DNA from: Microbacterium lacus
GTDB lineage: Bacteria > Actinomycetota > Actinomycetes > Actinomycetales > Microbacteriaceae
DNA: 64,000 nucleotides
Direction: 5' to 3'
NCBI RefSeq assembly: GCF_039531105.1
Contig: NZ_BAAAPK010000001.1
Coordinates: 1,116,001 to 1,180,000 of the forward strand
In this document: positions 24,701-32,655 of the stretch, piece by piece
Layout of the letters: each line of letters opens with the position of its first letter
Position numbering within the stretch: the first letter of the stretch is position 1
Translations under genes and position numbers: made by a program
The notes under the pieces: model-generated
The model's database searches: none
What the model was told of the DNA's origin: nothing
Seen by the model: only the letters and a program-made list of their open reading frames with translations

Positions 24701-25828
24701 GTGATCCCATACGGCCGTCAATCGATCGACGAGTCCGACGTGCACGCGGTGGTCGCCGCCCTTCGCTCGGATTGGCTGACGACCGGCCCGGCCGTGGAGG
24801 CGTTCGAGGCGGCTGTCGCCGATCTCGCCGGCACGGCACGGCCCGCCGTCGCCGTCACCAGCGGGACGGCTGCGTTGCACGTCGCCTACGCGGCAGCCGG
24901 CGTCCGTTCCGGCGTCAAGGTGATCACCACTCCGTTCACCTTCGCGGCGACGGCGTCGACGGCCGCTCTGCTCGGCGGACGGGTCGTCTTCGCGGACGTG
25001 GAGGAGGCGACCGGGAACATCGATGCGGATGCCGTCGAGGCCGAGCTGGACGAGGACACCGCCGTCGTGGCGGGCGTGGATTACGCGGGCGTCCCGATCG
25101 ACGCGGCCCGGCTCCGACCACTCGCGAATGCAGCCGGAGCTCTGCTCCTGGAAGATGCGGCGCATTCGCTGGGGAGCACGCTCGACGGTCGGCCGGTCGG
25201 CTCCCTGGCGGACATCACGACCTTCTCGTTCTTCCCGACCAAGAATGCGACGACTGCCGAAGGCGGAGCGGTTGTCACTGACCGCTCCGATCTGTGGGAG
25301 AGATCCCGCTCCTTCCGAAACCACGGACTCGTCCGTGAACCTTCGCTGCAGAGATACCCCGACGAGGGCGCCTGGCATCAGGAGGTCCACGAGTTCGGGC
25401 TCAACTACCGACTTCCCGACGTACTCGCCGCGCTCGGTTCGAGTCAGCTGCTGCGCCTGCAGTCCTTCAAGGATCGTCGCGCCGCGATTCACGCTCGGTA
25501 TGGGGCGGCGTTCGAGGGTCTGGATGGGGTCGTGCTTCCGTCGGCGCCGCCGCGTGCTGATCCGATGTGGCATCTGTACCCTCTTCGCGTCCCGTCCGAG
25601 CGGCGACGGAACATCTTCGATGCGCTCCGCGCGGACGGTATCGGCGTGCAGGTCAATTACGTACCGGTGTACTGGCATCCCGTGTTCGAAGACCTCGGCT
25701 ACCGGCGCGGCATGTGCCCCGTCGCCGAGGACTGGTACCGCCGAGAGATCTCGCTGCCCATGCATGCCGGACTGAGCGACGACGAGGTGGACCGAGTGAT
25801 CGAGTCCGTCCGGTCGGCGCTTCGCTGA
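24701..25828 (+). CDS. pseC: UDP-4-keto-6-deoxy-sugar aminotransferase
   Basis: A PLP enzyme of the DegT/DnrJ/EryC1 family that installs the 4-amino group on the PseB product. It has 375 residues. The start MIPYGRQSIDESDVHAVV is close to the known PseC opening. SGTAALHVAY holds the PLP phosphate contact, and EDAAHSLGST has the ring-stacking Asp-Ala-Ala-His. The PLP lysine is K181 in FSFFPTKNATTAEGG. The start is GTG 24701, 11 bases after pseB. Its stop TGA overlaps the ATG of the next gene. The nearest alternative, a LegC-like aminotransferase, is less likely given PseB and PseG beside it. Confidence 0.92.
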   Translation: MIPYGRQSIDESDVHAVVAALRSDWLTTGPAVEAFEAAVADLAGTARPAVAVTSGTAALHVAYAAAGVRSGVKVITTPFTFAATASTAALLGGRVVFADVEEATGNIDADAVEAELDEDTAVVAGVDYAGVPIDAARLRPLANAAGALLLEDAAHSLGSTLDGRPVGSLADITTFSFFPTKNATTAEGGAVVTDRSDLWERSRSFRNHGLVREPSLQRYPDEGAWHQEVHEFGLNYRLPDVLAALGSSQLLRLQSFKDRRAAIHARYGAAFEGLDGVVLPSAPPRADPMWHLYPLRVPSERRRNIFDALRADGIGVQVNYVPVYWHPVFEDLGYRRGMCPVAEDWYRREISLPMHAGLSDDEVDRVIESVRSALR

Positions 25829-26568
25829 TGATGCCCGCGCGCGTCGTCGCGATCGTCCAGGCCAGGATGGGATCGACCCGCCTGCCCGGGAAGGTGCTCC
25901 GCCCGCTGCGTGACCGTCCGGTTCTGGCATGGGTGGTCCGCGCCGCGCGGGCAGCCGAGTCTGTTTCCGACGTCGTGATCGCGACCTCCACGGAATCTCG
26001 CGACGACCCGCTGGTCCATTTCGCAGAGGAGATCGGCTGCCGGGTGATCCGTGGCAGCGAGACCGATGTGCTCTCCCGCTTCGCCCTCGCCGCCGACGTC
26101 ACCGGCGCCGACGCGATCGTGCGGCTCACTGCCGACTGTCCTCTGCTGGATCCGCGGCTGATCGACCAGGTCGTGGCGCTCTGGTCGGCTGACCCGCACC
26201 TGGATTACGTGTCGACGACTCTGGTGCGATCTCTGCCTCGAGGGCTCGATGTCGAACTCGTCTCGAGGAGTGCCCTCGACCGTGCCGATGCATCCGCAGG
26301 CTCTCACCACCGTGTGCACGTGACGAGCTGGCTGTATCGCGAGGGCTCGACGGAACGCACGGCAGGGATCGTCGTGCAACCCGATCACTCGCGTCTTCGG
26401 GTCACTCTCGATACAGCGCAGGACGCGGCATTGCTCGATGCGCTCGTTCCCCTGCTTCCCACCGACCGGCCGCCGTCCTGGCGCGATGTCGTGTCCGTTC
26501 TCTCCACACGTCCCGACCTGGTCGCGATCAACGCGGACGTGCGGCAGAAGCCCCTCGACGAAGGATGA
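25828..26568 (+). CDS. pseF: CMP-pseudaminic acid cytidylyltransferase (SpsF/PseF family)
   Basis: Activates the nine-carbon sugar with CTP. The 246-residue protein starts MMPARVVAIVQARMGSTRLPGKVLR, the CTP-binding loop of this cytidylyltransferase family. It then shows LRLTADCPLLDP-like VRLTADCPLLDPRLI, the metal-binding segment. The first ATG (25828) overlaps the pseC stop as TGATG, and a second ATG follows at once; either may be used. The sequence is nearer the SpsF branch than classical NeuA, so the CMP-sugar specificity rests on the surrounding pathway. It ends in a four-base overlap with the PseG-PseH gene. Confidence 0.88.
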   Translation: MMPARVVAIVQARMGSTRLPGKVLRPLRDRPVLAWVVRAARAAESVSDVVIATSTESRDDPLVHFAEEIGCRVIRGSETDVLSRFALAADVTGADAIVRLTADCPLLDPRLIDQVVALWSADPHLDYVSTTLVRSLPRGLDVELVSRSALDRADASAGSHHRVHVTSWLYREGSTERTAGIVVQPDHSRLRVTLDTAQDAALLDALVPLLPTDRPPSWRDVVSVLSTRPDLVAINADVRQKPLDEG

Positions 26569-28049
26569 CCGGTCGGGTCGCGCCGATGACGGCGGTGTTG
26601 TTGCGCTGCGATGCGACGACGGGTGGTGGCCTCGGCCACCTGGCGCGGTGTGTGGCCCTCGCTCAGGCGTTGCGGACACACGGGGTGCACGATATCCACC
26701 TCTCCGGGGCGGTGACGACGGAACTCGGTGAGCGGATGCTGGAGCCAGCGGGCCTGCAGAGGCACGGGCCGATCGACGACCCGGAGCAGTTGATCGCACT
26801 GGCAGAGGACGTCGGCGCCGGTGTGCTCCACATCGATCACTACGGCCCCTTCCCGGGGCTGCGCGAAGCCGGTCGCGCGCGAGGAATAGTGACGTCGACT
26901 GCGGTCGATGACGACTTCGGCAAGCGTCCCGCAGATGTGATCGTCGACGGCTCGCCGCGTGCGCTCGTTCGCTTCGACCCGCTGTACGCCACTTCCTCGG
27001 TCGCGCTCGGCCCGAAGAACCTCGTCATGCGCGAGGGGTTGGGGTCGGCTCGCACCCTGCGCGAGGTCAGGCCCAGACCGCATGTGCTCGTGATGATGGG
27101 CGGAACGGATGCAGGGGGTCACGGTCCGCGCATCGCCTCGTCGATGGCCGCGATTCCGGCCGTAGGACGAGTCGGACTCGTGGCGGACGGGGTTGCCGCA
27201 GCGTCACCTGATTTCCAGGTCGTGGCCCGGAACCCGGACCTGCGGAGTCTCCTGGAGGACTGGGACGTGGTGGTCACGGGAGCAGGCACGACCGTGTGGG
27301 AACTTGCGGCATTGCAGGTGCCGATGGTCGTCGTCGGACTCGTGGAGAACCAGCGCGACCATTACGGCACGCTCGTCGGCTCAGGGCTCGCCGTCGGCCT
27401 CGGCTTCCTGCCCGACGGATCTCCGCTCGCCATCCACGAGGTCGCCGCTGCGATGGCAGACCCGCTTTCCCTGACTCGGATGGCCGAACGCGCCCGTGGT
27501 CTCGTGGACGGGCGGGGAGCGAGGCGTGTCGTTCGGACGTGGAGCGAAGAGCGGATCTCCCGATCCCGCGTCGGACTGCGCGTCCGCCCGGCGTCCGAGC
27601 GGGATGTGGGTCGTCTGTACGCCTGGCGCAACGACCCGGCGACGCGCGCAGCTTCGCGGTCCCAGGAGCCTGTGGGATGGAGCGATCACGTCGTGTGGTT
27701 CGCGGGTGCGCGCGAGGCCACGGATCGCCGCGTTCTGGTCGTCGAGAGTGACGGCGAGCCCATCGCGACGACCCGATTCGACCGACGTGATGCCGATGAG
27801 TGGGAGTTCTCGATCACGCTCGCGCCGGAGGCGCGGGGCCGGGGATGGGCGAAAGCCGTCGTCGCGGAATCCGTGGCGGAATTCCGTTCGCGATCGTCCT
27901 CGACCGCGCTCCTGCTCGCCGACGTCAGGACTTCGAACGATGCCTCGAACGCCGTTTTCCAAAGTCTGGGATGGCGGCCCGGCACCCCCGGCGCCGGATG
28001 GATGCGGTGGAGTCTCTCGGGCTCGGAGGTCAGAGAAGATCCCACCTGA
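26565..28049 (+). CDS. PseG-PseH fusion: UDP-sugar hydrolase and N-acetyltransferase
   Basis: A 494-residue protein that joins two pathway steps. Residues 1 to about 325 match PseG, the GT-B-fold hydrolase that removes UDP from the diacetamido-trideoxy-altrose nucleotide. The motif GGGLGHLARC at residues 20-29 holds the catalytic His, and DVVVTGAGTTVWELAALQVP is the nucleotide-binding end. From about residue 335 a GNAT domain follows (LRVRPASERDVGRLYAWRND, later ITLAPEARGRGWAKAV with the acetyl-CoA loop). It matches PseH, which acetylates the 4-amino group. The fusion would pass product directly from acetyltransferase to hydrolase. ATG 26565 overlaps pseF by ATGA. The 3' end overlaps the convergent pseI by 20 bases. 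Confidence 0.88.
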   Translation: MTGRVAPMTAVLLRCDATTGGGLGHLARCVALAQALRTHGVHDIHLSGAVTTELGERMLEPAGLQRHGPIDDPEQLIALAEDVGAGVLHIDHYGPFPGLREAGRARGIVTSTAVDDDFGKRPADVIVDGSPRALVRFDPLYATSSVALGPKNLVMREGLGSARTLREVRPRPHVLVMMGGTDAGGHGPRIASSMAAIPAVGRVGLVADGVAAASPDFQVVARNPDLRSLLEDWDVVVTGAGTTVWELAALQVPMVVVGLVENQRDHYGTLVGSGLAVGLGFLPDGSPLAIHEVAAAMADPLSLTRMAERARGLVDGRGARRVVRTWSEERISRSRVGLRVRPASERDVGRLYAWRNDPATRAASRSQEPVGWSDHVVWFAGAREATDRRVLVVESDGEPIATTRFDRRDADEWEFSITLAPEARGRGWAKAVVAESVAEFRSRSSSTALLLADVRTSNDASNAVFQSLGWRPGTPGAGWMRWSLSGSEVREDPT

Positions 28050-29070
28050 GCGGCGTGCCCTTGCGGACGTCCGAACGGAATCGCCGCCCCTGCACGCGGT
28101 CCCACTCCGCGGGCGCGAGACCTCCCGCCGGTCGGATCGAACGAACGGTGTCCGAGGTGACCTCTTCGCCTGCGGCGACGTCGCGGACGACCCACAGCGA
28201 CCGAGCAAGACGACGGCTCTCCGATTCGCCCGCCGACACCGCCGGCGTCGCGCTGCCCAAGGATTCCCACACCCGTCGAGCCTCGACGGCCAACGACTTC
28301 ATCTCGCTCGGCTCGAGCGAGAACGCGGCATCGACGCCGCCTTCGGCCCGCGACATCGTCATGTGCTTCTCGATCACCGTCGCACCCATCGCCACCGCAG
28401 CCAGACTGGAACCCAGCCCCGGAGTGTGATCGGAGAATCCGACGGTCACACCGAGAGCATCGCGCAGCACCGGAATGCTGCGCGCATTGACCTCTCGCGG
28501 GTCCGCCGGATACGCGGACACGCACGACAGGAGGATGATCCCGCTTGCCCCCGCGGACGTGAGCGTGTCGATGGCTGCCGTCACTTCCTGCAGTGTCGCG
28601 GCGCCGTTCGACAGCATGACCGGCTTCCCCGTCGCGGCGACAGCGCGGAGGAGACCGGTGTCGCCGATCTCCAGCGAGGCGATCTTGTAGGCCGGGGCTT
28701 CGAGTTCCTCCAGCAGGGTGACGGCCGTCGCGTCGAATGGGCTCGAGAAGGGGATCAATCCCCTGCGGCGCGCGTGCCGGAACAGCTCCGCATGCCAGTC
28801 CCACGGCGTGTGCGCCTCCGTGTAGAGGTCGTAGAGGGTTCGTCCGCCCCAGAGGCCGTGGCCGTCGGAGATTCGGAAGGCTGCCGTGTCGGCGTCGATC
28901 GTGATCGTGTCCGCCGTGTACGTCTGGAATTTGACCGCGTCGACTCCCGCGTCCGCCGCGGCGTCGATCAGCTCCAATGCCCGGGAGAGTCGACCTCCGT
29001 GGTTGCCGGAGATCTCGGCCACCACGAACGGCGGTGATTCGGTCCCGATCGTTCGGCCTGCGATTCTCAT
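28030..29070 (-). CDS. pseI: Pseudaminic acid synthase
   Basis: Condenses the PseG product with phosphoenolpyruvate to give pseudaminic acid. The protein has 346 residues. The NeuB-type barrel begins at PPFVVAEISGNHGGRLSRAL, with AVKFQTYTADTITI, IPFSSPFDATAV and APAYKIASLEIGDTGLL. The metal and substrate loops are VGFSDHTPG and IEKHMTMSR. The last 60 or so residues are a SAF antifreeze-like domain (ARSLWVVRDVAAGEEVT). ATG 29070 is chosen over an upstream in-frame codon because it gives the family's start. Unlike the other island genes it is leftward, so it needs its own promoter near the right repeat. Its end overlaps the PseG-PseH gene tail to tail. Confidence 0.92.
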   Translation of the reverse strand: MRIAGRTIGTESPPFVVAEISGNHGGRLSRALELIDAAADAGVDAVKFQTYTADTITIDADTAAFRISDGHGLWGGRTLYDLYTEAHTPWDWHAELFRHARRRGLIPFSSPFDATAVTLLEELEAPAYKIASLEIGDTGLLRAVAATGKPVMLSNGAATLQEVTAAIDTLTSAGASGIILLSCVSAYPADPREVNARSIPVLRDALGVTVGFSDHTPGLGSSLAAVAMGATVIEKHMTMSRAEGGVDAAFSLEPSEMKSLAVEARRVWESLGSATPAVSAGESESRRLARSLWVVRDVAAGEEVTSDTVRSIRPAGGLAPAEWDRVQGRRFRSDVRKGTPLRWDLL

Positions 29071-29127
29071 GTTTCCCCTGCGCCTTCTTGCTGACCATTC
29101 AGGATACCGAGGCATGACTCACGCGCC

Positions 29128-29163
29128 TGCCCGCCGGCTCCGCCGAACCGCGCGGCTAGGCTG
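29128..29163 (+). repeat. Right 36-bp direct repeat of the Pse island
   Basis: A copy of 22538-22573 with 35 of 36 bases identical. Read in the methyltransferase frame it still encodes PAGSAEPRG followed by TAG, so it is a displaced 3' end of that gene with no gene body attached. It stops five bases before the start codon of the response-regulator gene, which suggests that in an uninserted chromosome the methyltransferase stop lay directly beside that regulator. Confidence 0.92.
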
Positions 29164-29168
29164 AACCC

Positions 29169-29843
29169 ATGACGCGCGTCGCCCTCATCGACGACCACGA
29201 ATCCGTTCGGCTCGGACTCGAGGCGGCCTGTGCGCGCGCCGACAAGGACGTCGTGTTCTCCGGCAGCAGCGTCACCGGCTATCTCGAGTGGCGCGCCTTC
29301 AGCGCGGCGCCGCCGGCCGATGTCGTGGTCCTCGACTTGACGCTCGGCGACGGCACCACCGTGACCGAGAACGTCCGCCGTCTGGTCGTCGACGGATCCA
29401 GTGTCATCATCCACAGTGTCGCCGACCGCCCGGCCGCCGTCCGAGAGGCGCTCGCGGCAGGCGCTGCGGGTGTCGTGAGCAAGGCGTCGCCGATCGGCGA
29501 CGTGATCGCCGCGGTCCGCACGGTCGCCAGCGGTGAGCCGTTGAACAACGTCGAGTGGGCGAGCGCGGTCGAGGGCGACCGGGCGTTCGCCGACGCCCAG
29601 CTCTCGGCCCGTGAGCGCGACGTGCTCCGTCTGTACGCCGCAGGTCTTCCGCTCAAGGTCGTGGCCGACCGCCTCGGGGTCGCGTACTCGACGGCGAAGG
29701 AGAACATCACCCGCGTGCGGGTCAAGTACGTCGAGGTGGGAAGGCCCGCGCCGACGAAGGTCGATCTCCTCCGCCGGGCGATGGAGGACGGGATCCTCTC
29801 CGAGCCGAACGACAGCGAGGGCGTCGGTGGTGTCGGAGCCTGA
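29169..29843 (+). CDS. NarL/LuxR-family response regulator
   Basis: A 224-residue DNA-binding response regulator. The receiver domain spans about residues 1-120, with acidic pocket residues in LIDDHESVR and the phosphoacceptor D56 in VVVLDLTLGDG. The conserved Lys is in GVVSKASP. The LuxR-type helix-turn-helix covers about residues 147-205, starting LSARERDVLRLYAAGLPLKVVADRLG. It overlaps the histidine kinase gene by about 14 bases. The start codon ATG 29169 lies just after the right island repeat, so any native upstream promoter region was either displaced by the island or lies within it. The target genes are unknown. Confidence 0.92.
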   Translation: MTRVALIDDHESVRLGLEAACARADKDVVFSGSSVTGYLEWRAFSAAPPADVVVLDLTLGDGTTVTENVRRLVVDGSSVIIHSVADRPAAVREALAAGAAGVVSKASPIGDVIAAVRTVASGEPLNNVEWASAVEGDRAFADAQLSARERDVLRLYAAGLPLKVVADRLGVAYSTAKENITRVRVKYVEVGRPAPTKVDLLRRAMEDGILSEPNDSEGVGGVGA

Positions 29844-31086
29844 GAGCACGCGCGCGATCCTCGACGACGCGTGGGGGCACATCCCGCACTCGCGCGAGAC
29901 GACGGCCGGGCTCGGATCGTTCACACGTCTACGCATCGAGCGCATCCTGTCGCTCGTGGTCGCCCTCGGCGGCCTCGCGCTCGGCGCCCAGGCCTTCCTG
30001 AACGCGCTGGGTCCGTACCAGGAGACGCCGCAGTGGCACGTGCCGCTCATGCTGATGACCTTCGTGCCGCTCGGGGCGATGCTGCTCGCGTGCGCGATCG
30101 GCCGGGGTGTGCGCCTGTTCGCGGGCATTTTCGCGGTGATCTACCCGATCACTCTCCTGCTCTGGCCGATGGCGACGGCGGGCGGGGATGCCGACCCCTC
30201 GGTCGAGCCGTGGATCTGGTACCTGGTCAACGTCGCGACCGTCGCAAGCGTGCTCGCCTTCCCGCTGATCCTGCAGGTCGTCTGGACGGTGATGGTGCCG
30301 CTGCTGTTCGGGGCGGTGCGGATGATCCAGGCAGGGTTCGCGCCGGAGTACTGGTACTCCGTGAGCCTGGACGTGTCGTTCGCCCTCATCCTCGGCGGGA
30401 TGCTCACGACGCTCGGGTGGGTCTTCCGGTCGGTCGCGGCCAACGTCGACGAGACCCGGGCGCGCGCGGTCGAGTCGTATGCGGACGCCGCAGCAGCGGA
30501 TGCCGCCGAACAGGAACGCGTCGCCGTGGCGGCGCTCATGCACGACAGCGTTCTGGCGGCACTCATCGCCGCGGAGCGCGCGCACACCCCGCGCGAGCGG
30601 ACCCTGGCCGTCGCGATGGCCCGCGAAGCCCTCACCCGCCTCGCCAACACCGAGCAGGGGTCCGAGGAGGGCAGTGACGAGCCGCGCGACCCGGAGAGCC
30701 TCGCGGACGGCATCGAGCGCTCGGCTCTCGAGCTCGGCGTCCGGCTGACGATCGAGCGCGACATCGAGCCGCTCACGCCGGCGATGCCCGGTCGGGTGGC
30801 GCGGGCACTCGTGCTCGCGTCCGCTCAGGCGATCGCGAACGCCGCACAGCACGCCGGCGGCGCGGGCCTCGCGGTGAGCGTGCGAGGGCGTGCCCGCCCC
30901 GCTCAGACGCTCATCACCGTCCGCGACACCGGTGCCGGATTCGACCTGGAGCGCGTGCCGCAGGACCGGCTCGGCATCCGTGCATCGATCTTCGCCCGCG
31001 TCGCGGCGGTCGGCGGCACGAGCGAGATCCAGTCCGACGCGCAGGGCACGACCGTGTGGCTCGAGTGGCGGGAAGGCACATCGTGA
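29830..31086 (+). CDS. Sensor histidine kinase (HisKA_3/NarX-like)
   Basis: A 418-residue membrane kinase partner of the preceding regulator. The N-terminal half has about five to six transmembrane helices (residues about 36-200) with very short loops, so it probably senses a membrane-linked or intramembrane cue. The phosphorylated histidine is H238 in VAALMHDSVLAALIAAER. The ATPase domain shows AQAIANAAQHAGGAGL (N box), VRDTGAGFDLERVPQDRLGI (G1) and a closing GTTVWLEW. GTG 29830, with GAGGG upstream, is chosen inside the regulator's 3' end. It overlaps the next membrane-protein gene by GTGA. The stimulus is not evident. Confidence 0.9.
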   Translation: MSEPESTRAILDDAWGHIPHSRETTAGLGSFTRLRIERILSLVVALGGLALGAQAFLNALGPYQETPQWHVPLMLMTFVPLGAMLLACAIGRGVRLFAGIFAVIYPITLLLWPMATAGGDADPSVEPWIWYLVNVATVASVLAFPLILQVVWTVMVPLLFGAVRMIQAGFAPEYWYSVSLDVSFALILGGMLTTLGWVFRSVAANVDETRARAVESYADAAAADAAEQERVAVAALMHDSVLAALIAAERAHTPRERTLAVAMAREALTRLANTEQGSEEGSDEPRDPESLADGIERSALELGVRLTIERDIEPLTPAMPGRVARALVLASAQAIANAAQHAGGAGLAVSVRGRARPAQTLITVRDTGAGFDLERVPQDRLGIRASIFARVAAVGGTSEIQSDAQGTTVWLEWREGTS

Positions 31087-32144
31087 TCAGCGTTCGCAGG
31101 ATCATCGTCGGCATCGCCCTCGCCTTCACGGGCTATCTGGCCCTGCGCGGACTCTGGTGGACCGAGCCGCCCGTGCAGCCACTCGTGATCGTGGCGGCGC
31201 TCAGCCTCTATCTGGTCACGATCTGGCTCTGCATCTTCTGGGAGCCTCGTCGCGCACAGATCCCCTCGCCCGTCGACGGTCCTCCCACCGGCCTCATCGG
31301 CGGTTCGCGGACCCGCCTTCCGCGCTGGGCCGGTGTCATGGCGCTCGCCTCCGCCTTCATCGTCCCGACGGCGATCGCGGTGGCTGTCCGTCCGGAGGAT
31401 CGCACCGACCCCTTCGCCACGTGGTATCTGGGCGGCATCGGCGTCCTGATGGTCATCGTGATGGTGCGCCGCCGCCCGTGGGTCGCGTGGATCGGCATCG
31501 CCGCGCTCGCCGTCGGCTCGATCTACTGGATGGGCCTTGTCAACGCGATGAGTCTCGGGCTCGTCGGGTCGATCGTGTGGGTGGCGGCGACGCAGCTCAT
31601 GCTGCTGTCGATCGATCGCGCGGCGCGAGACACCGCCCAGCTCGCGCAGCTGCAGCGCGCGGCATCGGCGTGGCAGGCCTCGCAGAGCGGACGTCAGCGG
31701 GAGCGCCGGATCCAGGTGCAGCGCGCCCTCGCGGTCGCCGGGCCGGTGCTGACCCGCACGGTGGCCACCGGAGGTGCACTCACCGACGAGGAGCGCACCC
31801 AGGCGCATCTGGCCGAGGGTCGCCTGCGCGATGAGATGCGCGGTCCCCGGCTGCTCGACGACGCCGTGCACGCTGAGCTCGAGCGGGCCCGCCGGCGCGG
31901 GGCGAGCGTGACCGTGCTCGACGAGGGCGGCTTGGACGGACTCGACGAGGCCGCGCTCGGGGTGATCCGGGCTGAGCTCGCGGAGACGCTGCGTTCAGCA
32001 CGGTCGGACCGCCTTTACATCCGCACCTCGCCCGATGAGCGCGTCGCCGTGACGGTCGTCGGGCGATCGGCCTCGGGTGAGACGCTCTCGGACGAGGATG
32101 CCGTCGACCTCTGGCGCGAGATCGACCACCCGCCCACGCGCTGA
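31083..32144 (+). CDS. Membrane protein, third member of the two-component operon
   Basis: A 353-residue protein. The N-terminal half has about six hydrophobic helices (for example IIVGIALAFTGYLALRGLWW and VGSIVWVAATQLMLLS). The C-terminal soluble half, from about residue 180, is helical and charged and ends in a small alpha/beta segment (RLYIRTSPDERVAVTVVG). No kinase motif is seen: there is no H box or N box. It is therefore not a second kinase, although the layout resembles a degenerate one. GTG 31083 overlaps the kinase stop. Such a coupled partner often modulates or senses for the kinase; that is inference. A strong hairpin ends the operon 20 bases later. Confidence 0.75.
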   Translation: MISVRRIIVGIALAFTGYLALRGLWWTEPPVQPLVIVAALSLYLVTIWLCIFWEPRRAQIPSPVDGPPTGLIGGSRTRLPRWAGVMALASAFIVPTAIAVAVRPEDRTDPFATWYLGGIGVLMVIVMVRRRPWVAWIGIAALAVGSIYWMGLVNAMSLGLVGSIVWVAATQLMLLSIDRAARDTAQLAQLQRAASAWQASQSGRQRERRIQVQRALAVAGPVLTRTVATGGALTDEERTQAHLAEGRLRDEMRGPRLLDDAVHAELERARRRGASVTVLDEGGLDGLDEAALGVIRAELAETLRSARSDRLYIRTSPDERVAVTVVGRSASGETLSDEDAVDLWREIDHPPTR

Positions 32145-32164
32145 GCCGGCGTCGCGGAAAGAGT

Positions 32165-32213
32165 TTTCGCTCCCCGTCCCGGCGGGGGAGGGGAGCCGGG
32201 GCGGGAAGCGAAA
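32165..32213. terminator. Strong bidirectional hairpin after the two-component operon
   Basis: TTTCGCTCCCCGTCCCGGC (32165-32183) pairs with GCCGGGGCGGGAAGCGAAA (32195-32213), 17 Watson-Crick pairs of 19 with a G-rich 11-base loop. Each arm carries three T or A at its foot. It lies between the + strand operon ending at 32144 and the - strand accD-accE genes ending at 32428, so it can serve both. Confidence 0.8.
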
Positions 32214-32223
32214 GTGGGAGATG

Positions 32224-32254
32224 GTGGGGGGCGGCGAAGCCGCCTACCCCCCAC
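32224..32254. terminator. Second GC-rich hairpin
   Basis: GTGGGGGGCGGC (32224-32235), loop GAA, then GCCGCCTACCCCCCAC (32239-32254) with a small bulge. There is no T-run. It backs up the hairpin at 32165. The rest of the gap to 32427 contains no open frame I can support; it is less GC-rich than its surroundings and shows no further structure that I recognise. Confidence 0.55.
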
Positions 32255-32427
32255 CGGGCGGACAGTTACCCGAAAACCGTCCGCGTGGCCGAACCTGGGC
32301 TGTCACGAATGAGCAGCAGGTCGACCGAACGCATGATGCGTTCCAGCCCTACAAGTATGCGCAGGCCCGCGAGAAGTCGTCTGTAGGTATTTCGGGGGAC
32401 ACGCATACGTGCGAATGGATGCCGGAC

Positions 32428-32655
32428 TCAGCCGAATCTTCCCCAGCCCAGGTCGCGCCGCAGCGGCGCGCGGAGCCCGCGCTGCGACAGTGCCCAGCCC
32501 GAACGGGACGACGTGTCATCGGCGGTCGCGCCGGCGGCCTCCTCGGCATAGGCCTCGCTGACGACCGCGACCAGGGCGGCGAGCTCCTCCGGGGTCGGAT
32601 CGCCCCGCAGGAGCTCGACCCGCATCTGATCGACGGCGTCCTCCTGCTCGCTCAC
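32428..32655 (-). CDS. accE: Acyl-CoA carboxylase epsilon subunit
   Basis: A 75-residue protein typical of the small epsilon subunits found only in actinomycete acyl-CoA carboxylases, which join the alpha and beta subunits and raise activity. The signature is [20 protein letters not shown] at about residues 12-31. A short variable stretch follows, then the usual tail with Trp and repeated Arg and Leu ([19 protein letters not shown]). GTG 32655 overlaps the accD stop by GTGA, so translation is coupled. The gene is easily missed because a longer unrelated frame covers it. Confidence 0.9.
   Translation of the reverse strand: MSEQEDAVDQMRVELLRGDPTPEELAALVAVVSEAYAEEAAGATADDTSSRSGWALSQRGLRAPLRRDLGWGRFG

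Larger units (their letters stand above)
22574..29127. mobile_element. Putative pseudaminic-acid genomic island
   Basis: The segment between two 36-bp direct repeats carries seven genes: a GT29-like transferase, a coiled-coil protein, pseB, pseC, pseF, a pseG-pseH fusion and, on the opposite strand, pseI. No integrase or transposase is inside. The right-hand repeat restores a copy of the methyltransferase 3' end immediately before the response-regulator gene. The simplest reading is insertion next to the methyltransferase gene with duplication of its end. The mechanism is not visible. Confidence 0.6.

Noticed and set aside
22574..29127. An integrase, transposase or toxin-antitoxin gene inside the Pse island.
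   Set aside because: All seven genes were accounted for as sugar pathway or accessory genes; no recombinase motif was found on either strand.
32255..32427. A small gene in the gap before accE.
   Set aside because: Short frames exist in all directions, but none has a ribosome binding site together with plausible codon use or a recognisable product.
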